64,000 nt of DNA from assembly GCA_963674545.2 (NCBI GenBank), contig CAXXFB010000001.1, forward strand, positions 186,001 to 250,000. Reading direction: 5' to 3'. The position numbers and the translations under genes were made by a program. Each line of letters starts with the position of its first letter. The stretch's first letter is position 1. Source of the stretch: JABGQS01 sp963674545. GTDB taxonomy: Bacteria; Bacillota; Clostridia; Christensenellales; SZUA-584. Positions 1 to 7,263 of the stretch are shown in pieces. The notes below the pieces were generated by a model. That model did no database searches and was not told where the DNA came from. It saw only the letters and a program-made list of their open reading frames with translations.

Positions 1-244
1 AAACATCGATATGGAAGGAGTTATTATTATAAAAGTGGTAGCCTGATACTTTTGTGGGATATATTGTTTTTTTTCTATTTGTAAATGCAAGGTGATAAGA
101 GGTATATATAATATACAGAAAATGTTAGTGCGTAATTCATACCAATAAAAATTTACAAGCTATAAAAATCAACTTTTATTATTTTCTCATACACACCTAC
201 ATATTGCTATAAGAAATCAACTTTTTATTTTTTGCTCTGGATAG
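1..244. other. Non-coding region upstream of abiE (element interior)
   Basis: No convincing gene lies here. The window starts inside the element, and a short open frame from base 2 to a TGA at 44-46 could be the last residues of a gene that begins outside the window, but nothing supports it further. The stretch is very rich in A and T. It contains two near-identical direct repeats listed separately. Confidence 0.5.
159..233. repeat. Two direct repeats upstream of abiEi
   Basis: Two copies of a motif of about 27 bases, GCTATAA followed by AAATCAACTTTT and a T-rich tail, begin at 159 and 206, so the AAATCAACTTTT cores are 48 bases apart. They lie just upstream of the abiE promoter. AbiEi antitoxins are known to repress their own operon by binding repeats near the promoter, so these are candidate operator sites; that role is inferred. 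Confidence 0.5.
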
Positions 245-273
245 TTGAAAAAATGGTGATAATATACTATAAT
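245..273 (+). promoter_or_regulatory. Promoter of the abiE operon
   Basis: TTGAAA at 245-250 and TATAAT at 268-273 are separated by 17 bases, a good match to the vegetative sigma factor consensus. A GGAGG ribosome site follows, just ahead of the ATG at 296. Confidence 0.75.
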
Positions 274-295
274 TAAGCAAATGGAGGTATAATCC

Positions 296-1051
296 ATGAA
301 GCACTATGAAAAATTACTAAAAGCAGGTTGCTTTGCATGGAGAGATGTCTGTAATATAGTGGGCAATCCAAATACAGCGAGTAATCTTATACAGAATTAT
401 TTGAAGAAGAATTATATAAAGAAAGTAAAACGCAACTTGTATGTTGCAATAAATATAGCGGATGGAATGCCTGTTTCTAATCGTTTTGTCATAGCGAGCC
501 ATATAACTAAAAGTGCGTATGTTTCTCATCAATCAGCTTTCTTATACTATGGTTATACGAATCAGGTCTCATACGATGTATATGTGTCCTCATCTACAAA
601 ATTTAATACATTTGAATTTGAAGGATTAAAATATATATACGTTATGTCACGAATAAATAAAGGAATAGATAAAAAAGCGGATGGTGTAAATGTAACTGAT
701 GTTGAAAGGACAGTGGTAGATAGTATACATGACTTTGAAAAGATAGGCGGCTTAGAAGAGCTTTTACGTAGCCTGGCTATGATACCATATGCCGATGAGA
801 AGAAACTATTACGCTATTTAGAAAGCTATAATAAACAAATTCTATACCAGAAAACCGGATACATATTGGAACATTATAAAAAAGATCTGGGCATAAGCGA
901 AGGTTTTTTTAAACAATGCATGTTACATTTTTCAAAAAGTGTTCGATACTTATATAACGACATAAATAAGGATACAGCACGGTATGATAACCGTTGGCAA
1001 TTGTATGTACCCAACGATTTATTATCTGTAATCTCAGAAGGAGGAAATTAG
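296..1051 (+). CDS. abiEi: AbiEi-type antitoxin / autorepressor (type IV TA system)
   Basis: Predicted antitoxin of an AbiE system. In this family the N-terminal winged-helix domain binds DNA and represses the operon, while the C-terminal domain counteracts the toxin without forming a stable complex with it. The 251-residue protein starts with a short helix-turn-helix region (about residues 1-50, with a K/R-rich wing near 41-46), followed by the family region containing AYVSHQSAFLYYG and DVERTVVDSI. The ATG is preceded by GGAGG. It is followed after one base by the toxin gene, so the two are cotranscribed. The gene is A+T-rich compared with the rest of the window, in keeping with transfer. 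Family assignment rests on residue pattern and on the adjacent AbiEii-type gene. Confidence 0.88.
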   Translation: MKHYEKLLKAGCFAWRDVCNIVGNPNTASNLIQNYLKKNYIKKVKRNLYVAINIADGMPVSNRFVIASHITKSAYVSHQSAFLYYGYTNQVSYDVYVSSSTKFNTFEFEGLKYIYVMSRINKGIDKKADGVNVTDVERTVVDSIHDFEKIGGLEELLRSLAMIPYADEKKLLRYLESYNKQILYQKTGYILEHYKKDLGISEGFFKQCMLHFSKSVRYLYNDINKDTARYDNRWQLYVPNDLLSVISEGGN

Positions 1052-1052
1052 C

Positions 1053-2018
1053 TTGCCTGATTATGATAAAAGAAAACTTGGGGAACAGGCAAAAGAGCTT
1101 GGATTTATTCGTGACACTTTGGAGAAGGTATACCGGTTAATTGAGGTCATAAAGTATCTAAATACGAATCCTATTCTTCAAGAAGCTCTTTCGTTAAAAG
1201 GCGGAACTGCAATAAACCTAACGATTTTCAACTTACCAAGAATGTCTGTGGACATTGACCTTGATTATACAAAGAATAATTCAAAAGAAGAAATGCTGGC
1301 TGAACGGAGTTATATTTCCAGCAATATTACGAAATATATGGAGGCTAACGGATATAAGCTAAGTCCAAAGTCAAAAACACCTCATAGTCTTGACTCTTAC
1401 GTATTTTCATATGTAAACGCGGTCGGAATGAATGATAACATTAAAATTGAGATCAATTATTCCCTTCGTGCACACATATTACCATCTGAGAAAAGAAAGA
1501 TTAGCACTTTAGGTTTATTCGATGAAGTCCCGGTAAATTCATTGGCTGCATTGGAGATATTCGCGAGCAAGATCGTAGCGCTTCTTACAAGGGCTGCAGC
1601 AAGAGATTTGTATGATATTAATAACATGATTTTTTTCGGCCTGTTTGATGAAAGTCAATGGCAGATGCTCAAGAAATGCACGGTTTTTTATAGCGCAATT
1701 GCTAATAAAAAGCCTCTTAAGAGATTTAAACTAGATAATATTTATGGGTTTACAAATCAAAAAATCAAGACAGATTTATTGCCTGTAATTCGCAGAGAAG
1801 AACATTTCGATTTACAGTCCGTTCAAAAGAGGGTCAAGGATTATCTCTCAGATTTGTTACATCTTGAAGAAAGAGATATGGATTTCCTACAAACATTTGC
1901 TAGGAAAGAATATCGTCCGGACCTTTTATTTGATGACAAGGAAATAATAAAGCGTATTCAAAGACATCCTATGGTTTTATGGAAAATGCGAGAATCATTA
2001 GAAGGGCGATCCCGATAA
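1053..2018 (+). CDS. abiEii: AbiEii/AbiGii-family nucleotidyltransferase toxin
   Basis: Predicted toxin partner of AbiEi. AbiEii proteins are nucleotidyltransferases; characterised relatives add nucleotides to tRNA acceptor ends and block growth, and the system gives phage resistance by abortive infection. The 321-residue protein shows the family core: KGGTAIN at about 49-55, then SVDIDLD at 65-71 with metal-binding aspartates at 67, 69 and 71, an IKIEINY strand near 144-150, and the RAAARDLYDI motif near 182. The start is a TTG at 1053 with GGAGG eight bases upstream. Neighbours are the antitoxin one base upstream and the integrase downstream, as in a mobile defence cargo. The nucleotide and target used here are unknown. 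Confidence 0.9.
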   Translation: MPDYDKRKLGEQAKELGFIRDTLEKVYRLIEVIKYLNTNPILQEALSLKGGTAINLTIFNLPRMSVDIDLDYTKNNSKEEMLAERSYISSNITKYMEANGYKLSPKSKTPHSLDSYVFSYVNAVGMNDNIKIEINYSLRAHILPSEKRKISTLGLFDEVPVNSLAALEIFASKIVALLTRAAARDLYDINNMIFFGLFDESQWQMLKKCTVFYSAIANKKPLKRFKLDNIYGFTNQKIKTDLLPVIRREEHFDLQSVQKRVKDYLSDLLHLEERDMDFLQTFARKEYRPDLLFDDKEIIKRIQRHPMVLWKMRESLEGRSR

Positions 2019-2069
2019 AGTATTCTTAATAATTGTTACTTGGCTGAGAAATAATGAGGAGGAGTAGTC

Positions 2070-3248
2070 ATGTCTCGCAAACAGACACGCAATGCACAAG
2101 GAGGGGGCACGATACGCTGGCGTTCTGATGGGCGCTGGGAGGCCCGCTATACGAAAGGACGTGATCCTGGAACTGGAAAGCAGATACAGAAGTCAATATA
2201 CGGGAAAACACAGGCAGAGGTGCGTAAGAAGCTTCAGCAAGCTTGTATTGCTATTGATGAAGGTACATATATGGAGCCTTCAAAGCTGACGGTGGGAGAA
2301 TGGCTTGAAATATGGGTTGAAAACTATACCGAAAATTTGAAACCATATTCTAAAAAGTCGTATAATACACAGATAAAAAAGCATATCAAACCAGCATTAG
2401 GTGCGATAAAGCTAACTTCATTAAATACGGTTGAGATACAACGTTTCTACAATCGGCTTTTAAAAGGGGTAGAGGATAATGAGCCTCTTTCTCCTAAGAC
2501 CATAAAAAACATACATGGCGTTTTACATAAGGCTCTGAAGCAAGCCGTAGAGATAGGCTATTTGAAATATAACGTATCCGAAGCATGTAAACTACCTAGA
2601 GTACAAAAGGTAAATATTAAACCGTTGGAAGAAAAAGAAATAGCAGCATTTCTCGAAGCAGTCAAAGGTCATCAGTATGAAAACATATATGTTGTTGATC
2701 TTTTTACAGGTATGAGACAAGGAGAAATACTAGGGCTAACATGGGACTGTATTAACTTTAAAAACGGGACGATATTCATATACAGGCAGCTGCAAAAAAT
2801 AGAAGGAGAGTATCGTTTTGTTTCTCTGAAGAATGATAAGGCGCGGCGCATTATGCCTGCACCGGCTGTTATGCGCGTATTACAAAACCAAAAGCGGATA
2901 CAGAACGAATGGAAGCTGAAAGCAAGTACTGCATGGGAAAACAGTGAGCTGGTATTTACCAATCAACTGGGCGGCCATTTGTCGCATTTCACAGTGTATA
3001 AACACTTTAAAAGGATAGTGAGAGAGATTGGTGTTCCGAATGCTCGATTTCACGATTTACGCCACTCATATGCTGTTGTAGCACTACAAGCGGGTGATGA
3101 TCTAAAAACCGTACAGGAAACGCTTGGGCACCATGCTGCCTCATTTACGTTAGACGTATATGGACATGTTTCAGAACGAATGATGAGAGACAGCTCAAAA
3201 CGTATGGAAGAATTCATAAAGGGCATTACTAAGAAAGAAAAACTGTAA
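2070..3248 (+). CDS. int: Tyrosine site-specific integrase
   Basis: Phage/ICE-type tyrosine recombinase of 392 residues that would integrate and excise the element carrying abiE. An N-terminal arm-binding domain (about 10-60, with GRWEARY and a GKTQAEVRKKL helix) is followed by a SAM-like core-binding domain (about 73-175) and a catalytic domain. The full catalytic set is visible: R216 in GMRQGE, a lysine near 254-257, H328 and R331 in HDLRH, H354 in LGHH, and the nucleophile Y364 in LDVYGH. The layout resembles integrases of Tn916-like elements. The ATG follows AGGAGGAG. The 3' end lies 88 bases from the 3' end of tRNA-Ser, the usual arrangement for a tRNA-integrated element, so the gene looks intact and probably active. 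No excisionase gene is visible in the window. Confidence 0.95.
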   Translation: MSRKQTRNAQGGGTIRWRSDGRWEARYTKGRDPGTGKQIQKSIYGKTQAEVRKKLQQACIAIDEGTYMEPSKLTVGEWLEIWVENYTENLKPYSKKSYNTQIKKHIKPALGAIKLTSLNTVEIQRFYNRLLKGVEDNEPLSPKTIKNIHGVLHKALKQAVEIGYLKYNVSEACKLPRVQKVNIKPLEEKEIAAFLEAVKGHQYENIYVVDLFTGMRQGEILGLTWDCINFKNGTIFIYRQLQKIEGEYRFVSLKNDKARRIMPAPAVMRVLQNQKRIQNEWKLKASTAWENSELVFTNQLGGHLSHFTVYKHFKRIVREIGVPNARFHDLRHSYAVVALQAGDDLKTVQETLGHHAASFTLDVYGHVSERMMRDSSKRMEEFIKGITKKEKL

Positions 3249-3287
3249 AGGGTCAAATAAAGGGTCAAGCTCATAAAGAAAGCAATA

Positions 3288-3322
3288 AAAAAGCCCGAAA
3301 ACACAGTGTTTATGCGGGCTTT
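3288..3322 (-). terminator. Terminator of tRNA-Ser
   Basis: On the minus strand AAAGCCCGC pairs with CGGGCTTT around a loop and is followed by a run of T, directly downstream of the tRNA. On the plus strand the same hairpin lies after the integrase but lacks a good T run. Confidence 0.7.
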
Positions 3323-3336
3323 AGCAATTATATAGG

Positions 3337-3362
3337 TGGCGGAGAAGGAGGGATTTGAACCC
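3337..3362. other. Probable attachment-site core in tRNA-Ser 3' end
   Basis: Elements that use a tRNA gene normally recombine within its 3' end and restore the gene. Here the integrase ends 88 bases from this 3' end and the A+T-rich abiE region lies on the same side, so one att junction should overlap the CCA end and T-arm. The other copy would lie beyond base 1 of the window and cannot be seen. This is inference from context. Confidence 0.4.
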
Positions 3363-3430
3363 TCGCACCGATTACCTCAGCCTACTCCCTTAGCAGGGGA
3401 GCCCCTTCAGCCGTACTTGGGTACTTCTCC
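3337..3430 (-). tRNA. tRNA-Ser(GCT)
   Basis: On the minus strand the acceptor stem GGAGAAG pairs with CTTCTCC, followed by discriminator G and an encoded CCA (TGG at 3337-3339 on the plus strand). The anticodon loop CTGCTAA gives anticodon GCT (serine AGC/AGU codons). A long variable arm and the T-loop GGTTCAAATCC are present, as expected for a class II tRNA. Its 3' end faces the integrase gene and probably served as the integration site. Confidence 0.95.
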
Positions 3431-3449
3431 AAAAATATCAGCGTCACTT

Positions 3450-3478
3450 ATTATATTAGAAACGATGTTCAATGTCAA
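3450..3478 (-). promoter_or_regulatory. Promoter of tRNA-Ser
   Basis: Reading the minus strand, TTGACA (3478-3473) and TATAAT (3455-3450) are separated by exactly 17 bases, a perfect consensus promoter about 20 bases ahead of the tRNA. Confidence 0.85.
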
Positions 3479-3574
3479 TGGAAAAACGCTCATCAAATAC
3501 TTTTCAACAATTATTTTTGAACAGGGTGTGAATGGAATTAATTATATTAGTTTTCTGCTGAATAACAAAAGGTA

Positions 3575-4081
3575 TCATATAACATATTTTAAAAATCCGT
3601 TGTACTTAACTTTTTTACAGATAGCTTTAATCTCATATTTTATATTTTCAATATCATCAGAAGTTAAAGGCTCGAATCCATCATAGAAATTGCTCTTTGG
3701 TTCGGGGAAATATAATGCCTGGCCAAATGACTGATTTTCAGCGGATTCCGCACGCCCGTATAGATGAAGATGTATCTGAGGAGTGATGTTCCGTAAATAA
3801 GCCCAGTTTCCATTTTCCTGATAGTTTATACAAGCGATGTCGACACCGCTTTTACTTAAGGCTGACTGCATAGCTTCTCCTACTACCATAGAAAGCAGCA
3901 TCATTTCTATACCTGCATCAGTAGGAAGCTGCGTTCTGTCTTTGCAGTCTTGGTTTTTATTAACTAATATTATATGACCGCCGTCTTTTCTGTCAATGTG
4001 AGGCTTGTCTGGAGCAACAACTATGAAATTACGTGTTTCGTATATAAGATTATAGTCTCCAATAACGTTGTTTGATCCCAT
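3575..4081 (-). CDS. HIT-like (histidine triad) family protein
   Basis: A 168-residue protein with features of the HIT fold, whose members are usually nucleotide hydrolases or transferases. The N-terminal half has a strand reading GGHIILVNK, like the HIT family lead-in. The motif near 103-108 reads I-H-L-H-L-Y: the middle histidine that acts as nucleophile is kept (H106), but the third histidine of the triad is a tyrosine. The exact substrate is therefore unclear. The ATG at 4081 has a GGAAGGG ribosome site eight bases upstream. It lies 85 bases downstream of dapB on the same strand with no clear terminator between, so it may be read with the lysine genes, though no functional link is evident. 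Confidence 0.7.
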   Translation of the reverse strand: MGSNNVIGDYNLIYETRNFIVVAPDKPHIDRKDGGHIILVNKNQDCKDRTQLPTDAGIEMMLLSMVVGEAMQSALSKSGVDIACINYQENGNWAYLRNITPQIHLHLYGRAESAENQSFGQALYFPEPKSNFYDGFEPLTSDDIENIKYEIKAICKKVKYNGFLKYVI

Positions 4082-4166
4082 GAAAATAGCCCTTCCTTGT
4101 AAACCTATGCTAGCTTAAATGTAATGAAGTGAAGATCGGGTAGAACCATTATAAAATATAAGAAAA

Positions 4167-4916
4167 TCAAAGCATGTCGCTCATGCTGTAAAGCCCGGCT
4201 GACTGAGAGCCTAAAAAAGCTGCTGCTTTAATAGAACCGTATGCAAATATCTGCCGCGATTGTGCACTATGCTTTATTTCAATTATTTCGTCAGTTCCCG
4301 CGAAAATAACAGTATGCTCGCCCACTATAGTGCCACCTCGAACTGCATGTACGCCTATTTCACGGCCTCGCTTGTTATTGTTTGAGTGCCTTCCGAATAC
4401 ATACTCTTTTTTGTCAGTATAAGCTTCATTGATCTTATCAGCTATCGCAAGTGCAGTGCCGCTTGGTGAATCAACTTTTTGGTTATGATGCTTCTCGACT
4501 ATCTCAATATCATAATCCTCGCCCAGGAATTCAGCAGCCTTTTTTGCCAGCTCCATCTGCAGACTGACACCCAGAGACATGTTTGCAGTATAAAACACGG
4601 CTACACTTTTTGCCGCTTTGTCAATTAGAGCCTTGTGTTCGTCGGACAGTCCCGTGGTCGCTATAACTATCGGGACACTTTTATCCACGGCATACTCAAG
4701 ATTGCTTTTAAGCGCTCCCGGCTTGGAAAAATCTATTATAACATCGGGTCTCTCGGTGCATTCCTTGATGCTTTTGTAAACAGGAAACTCGTTTTTAACG
4801 GCATCGGCGAAAACATCCACACCGCATGAGACCTGCATACCAGGCATGTTTTTGACTGCTGCAGATAAAACCTGTCCCATTCTGCCGTTTGCGCCAACTA
4901 TCAATACTTTTGTCAT
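4167..4916 (-). CDS. dapB: 4-hydroxy-tetrahydrodipicolinate reductase
   Basis: Cytoplasmic enzyme that reduces the product of DapA with NAD(P)H in the diaminopimelate/lysine pathway. The 249-residue protein opens with the dinucleotide-binding loop VGANGRMG (7-14). The family signature lies at 141-154, with catalytic H143/H144, K147 and the S150-P-S-G-T loop that holds the substrate carboxylates. I chose the ATG at 4916, because GAAAGG sits seven bases ahead and the protein then starts at the standard place; an in-frame TTG at 4931 overlaps the dapA stop but has no good ribosome site. It follows dapA closely and is expected to be under the upstream lysine riboswitch. Confidence 0.97.
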   Translation of the reverse strand: MTKVLIVGANGRMGQVLSAAVKNMPGMQVSCGVDVFADAVKNEFPVYKSIKECTERPDVIIDFSKPGALKSNLEYAVDKSVPIVIATTGLSDEHKALIDKAAKSVAVFYTANMSLGVSLQMELAKKAAEFLGEDYDIEIVEKHHNQKVDSPSGTALAIADKINEAYTDKKEYVFGRHSNNNKRGREIGVHAVRGGTIVGEHTVIFAGTDEIIEIKHSAQSRQIFAYGSIKAAAFLGSQSAGLYSMSDML

Positions 4917-4927
4917 ATCCAAACCTT

Positions 4928-5818
4928 TCAAGTTATATCCATCAGTTCAAATCCGAGTGCTAAAAGTTCCTTCTTTAGCTTCTCGGCGTTTTCATGGCCC
5001 ATTTCACAAAGCGGCATTCGAAGAAGTCCGGCGTTTATTCCTATCATATTCAACGCAGTCTTAACAGGTATGGGGTTGACTTCGCTGAACAGCGCATTTA
5101 CGAGCGGGTTAAGCTTGTGCTGAAGATCACGGGCCTTTTCGACATCTCCGTTAAGATAACTTGCAGCCATGTCATGAGTCATCCTTGGTGCAACGTTAGA
5201 AACAACAGATATTACACCCTTGCCGCCAAGCGACATTAGCGGTACGACATGGTCGTCGTTTCCTGAATAGACATCAATATCCGGGCACAGCCTTATGACT
5301 TCTGCTATCTGGCTTATGTTAGCGCTTGCTTCTTTTAAACCGACTACATTGTCATGCACGGCGATCTCCTTCATGACTTCAGGTTTGATATTGACTCCGG
5401 TCCTCGAAGGGACGTTATATGCGATGATAGGAGCGCCAGCAGCGTCAGCTATTGCATGATAGTGCCTGATAAGCCCTGTATCGCTGCATTTGTTGTAATA
5501 CGGCGTTACTATAAGTATTCCGTCTACGCCAAGGTCTGAAGCCCTTTTAGAGGCCTCTATGGCGCTTTTGGTATCATTGCTGCCAGCGCCTGCAATAACC
5601 GGCACACGGCCGTTTGAATGCTTTACAACGAAATCTATAGCTGCGCTGTCCTCCTCGTGAGTCATTGTAGAAGACTCACCGGTGGTACCGCATACGATAA
5701 GAGCATCTATACCGCCCTTAATCTGATAGTCAAGCAGCACTTCAAATGCAGTAAAGTCTATTCCATTCTCATTGAAAGGGGTTACAAGCGCTGTGCCCGC
5801 CCCTGTAAATATACTCAT
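4928..5818 (-). CDS. dapA: 4-hydroxy-tetrahydrodipicolinate synthase
   Basis: Condenses pyruvate with aspartate semialdehyde, the first committed step to diaminopimelate (cell wall) and lysine. The 296-residue protein is of usual length. Visible active-site residues are T45/T46 in CGTTGES, Y134 in YNVPSRTG and the Schiff-base lysine K162 in GLKEA. The ATG at 5818 has GGAG eight bases upstream; a GTG three codons earlier lies too close to that site. The gene sits 50 bases after asd and 11 bases before the chosen dapB start, so asd-dapA-dapB form one operon that provides both enzyme and substrate. Confidence 0.98.
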   Translation of the reverse strand: MSIFTGAGTALVTPFNENGIDFTAFEVLLDYQIKGGIDALIVCGTTGESSTMTHEEDSAAIDFVVKHSNGRVPVIAGAGSNDTKSAIEASKRASDLGVDGILIVTPYYNKCSDTGLIRHYHAIADAAGAPIIAYNVPSRTGVNIKPEVMKEIAVHDNVVGLKEASANISQIAEVIRLCPDIDVYSGNDDHVVPLMSLGGKGVISVVSNVAPRMTHDMAASYLNGDVEKARDLQHKLNPLVNALFSEVNPIPVKTALNMIGINAGLLRMPLCEMGHENAEKLKKELLALGFELMDIT

Positions 5819-5868
5819 ATTACACACTCCTTTTATATCGGTTCCATTGGGTTATTTATTTTGCTTAG

Positions 5869-6945
5869 TTAATCAAAATAACCTTTTGCCGCCAGCAGTT
5901 CAGCAGTAAGTACCGCTCCGCCTGCAGCGCCTCTCAGTGTATTGTGGCTCAGGCACACAAATTTATAATCGTAAAGAACATCTTCACGAAGCCGTCCTAT
6001 CGATACAGCCATGCCGTTTCCGTTGTCACGGTCGAGCTTAGTCTGCGGCCTTGAATCATCCTCGAAATACATTAAAAACTGTTTCGGTGCACTGGGCAGT
6101 TCAAGCTGCTGGGGGACACCTTTAAACTCTTTCCATCTTTTCAATATCTCTTCCTTAGAAGGCTTCTTATCGAACTTAACAAAGGTTGCAGCCATATGTC
6201 CGTCCGATACAGGAACTCTTATACACTGTGTCGTAATTACAGGGCTGTTAGTGTCAACGATTTCACCGTCTTGCACTTTACCCCAAATTTTAAGCGGTTC
6301 CTGTTCGCTCTTCTGCTCTTCGCCGCCAATATACGGTATAACATTGTCTATCATTTCCGGCCAGGAATCAAATGTTTTTCCGGCGCCGGAAATAGCCTGA
6401 TAAGTACAGGCAACAATTTCTTTGATACCAAAGTCTTTAAGAGGCTCCAGAGCCGGCACATAAGTCTGTATAGAGCAGTTCGGCTTAACTGCGATAAAGC
6501 CTTTTTTAGTACCGAGTCTTTTTCTCTGGGCAGCAATAATGTCAGTATGCTCCGGGTTGACTTCTGGCATCATCATAGGAACATCCGGTGTATGCCTGTG
6601 GGCGCTGTTGTTTGAAACAACAGGGATTTCAGCTGCTGCGTACGCTTCTTCAAGAAGCCTTGTTTCGCTTTTTTCAAGGCTGATGGCGCAAAACACAAAA
6701 TCAACCAGTCTTTTAGCAGCACCAATGTCAGAAGCGTCAAGTACTCTCATGTCAGCAATGCTCAACGGTATTGGTTTTTCCATGGCCCATCTGGTGCCGA
6801 CAGCTTCTTTATATGTTTTTCCTGCAGAGTTGCTGCTTGCACTTATAAGTGCAATTTCAAACCACGGATGGTTCTCCAGCAGCAGAACAAAACGCTGTCC
6901 GACCATACCTGTAGCACCTACGATTCCGACTTTGAATCTTCTCAC
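5869..6945 (-). CDS. asd: Aspartate-semialdehyde dehydrogenase (archaeal/fungal-like type)
   Basis: Makes aspartate semialdehyde from aspartyl phosphate, the branch point to lysine, threonine and methionine. The 358-residue protein has the NADP loop GIVGATGMVGQ (7-17), the catalytic cysteine C157 in KPNCS, substrate arginine R243 and the base H250 in SDGH. The sequence pattern (SNNSAHRH, MMMPEVN, EEQKSEQEP) matches the longer form of the enzyme known from archaea, fungi and some bacteria. The start is a GTG with GGAGG about ten bases upstream. It is the first gene after the lysine riboswitch, so lysine should cut its expression along with dapA and dapB. Confidence 0.96.
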   Translation of the reverse strand: MRRFKVGIVGATGMVGQRFVLLLENHPWFEIALISASSNSAGKTYKEAVGTRWAMEKPIPLSIADMRVLDASDIGAAKRLVDFVFCAISLEKSETRLLEEAYAAAEIPVVSNNSAHRHTPDVPMMMPEVNPEHTDIIAAQRKRLGTKKGFIAVKPNCSIQTYVPALEPLKDFGIKEIVACTYQAISGAGKTFDSWPEMIDNVIPYIGGEEQKSEQEPLKIWGKVQDGEIVDTNSPVITTQCIRVPVSDGHMAATFVKFDKKPSKEEILKRWKEFKGVPQQLELPSAPKQFLMYFEDDSRPQTKLDRDNGNGMAVSIGRLREDVLYDYKFVCLSHNTLRGAAGGAVLTAELLAAKGYFD

Positions 6946-6976
6946 TTTGATTTATCCTCCAAGGGTAGTTTTATAC

Positions 6977-7012
6977 ACAAAAACAGCACGCAATATCATT
7001 AAAGCGTGCTGA
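6977..7012 (-). terminator. Intrinsic terminator of the lysine riboswitch
   Basis: On the minus strand AGCACGC and GCGTGCT form a seven-pair stem with a 12-base loop, followed by GTTTTTGTG. It lies between the lysine aptamer and asd, so it is the expression platform: with lysine bound the terminator should form and stop transcription. Confidence 0.85.
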
Positions 7013-7017
7013 AATCC

Positions 7018-7215
7018 AACAAATAATATCTGTTCTACAGCAGCGCTCCGTCCGATATCAGGACGACAGTTGCATGGCTGTTGACCATACACCCAGACGA
7101 ACCCTTCTCCGGTAAAGAGTTGCCTTCGGCAGTATTCCCTTTCACTAGGCCTCACAGGTAACCCAGAACCTCAGCATAGTATACTAATGAACACCGCACC
7201 TCAAACTGTATTGGT
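7018..7215 (-). promoter_or_regulatory. Lysine riboswitch (L box)
   Basis: The leader transcript on the minus strand carries the conserved blocks of the lysine aptamer in the right order: GAGGTGCGG, AGTATACTATGC, GAAAGGGAA, TGCCGAAGGCAA, CTGGGTGTATGG, ACTGTCG and GGAGCGCTGCTG. It lies downstream of a promoter and upstream of a terminator and asd-dapA-dapB, the classical target. Lysine would repress by premature termination. Boundaries are approximate. Confidence 0.93.
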
Positions 7216-7230
7216 ATTCTCTTTGCCAAG

Positions 7231-7260
7231 AGTATACCATCAGAGCGCCTTTATAGTCAA
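7231..7260 (-). promoter_or_regulatory. Promoter of the asd-dapA-dapB operon
   Basis: On the minus strand TTGACT (7260-7255) and TATACT (7236-7231) are 18 bases apart. The promoter lies three bases past the stop codon of the alkaline phosphatase gene and about ten bases ahead of the lysine aptamer. Confidence 0.8.
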
Positions 7261-7263
7261 CAA

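Noticed and set aside
2..46. C-terminal end of a gene at the left window edge
   Set aside because: Only 14 codons are visible and nothing confirms the frame.
5670..5700. GGTGGTACCGC resembling the T-box motif
   Set aside because: It lies inside the dapA coding sequence in the opposite direction, with no specifier or terminator structure around it.
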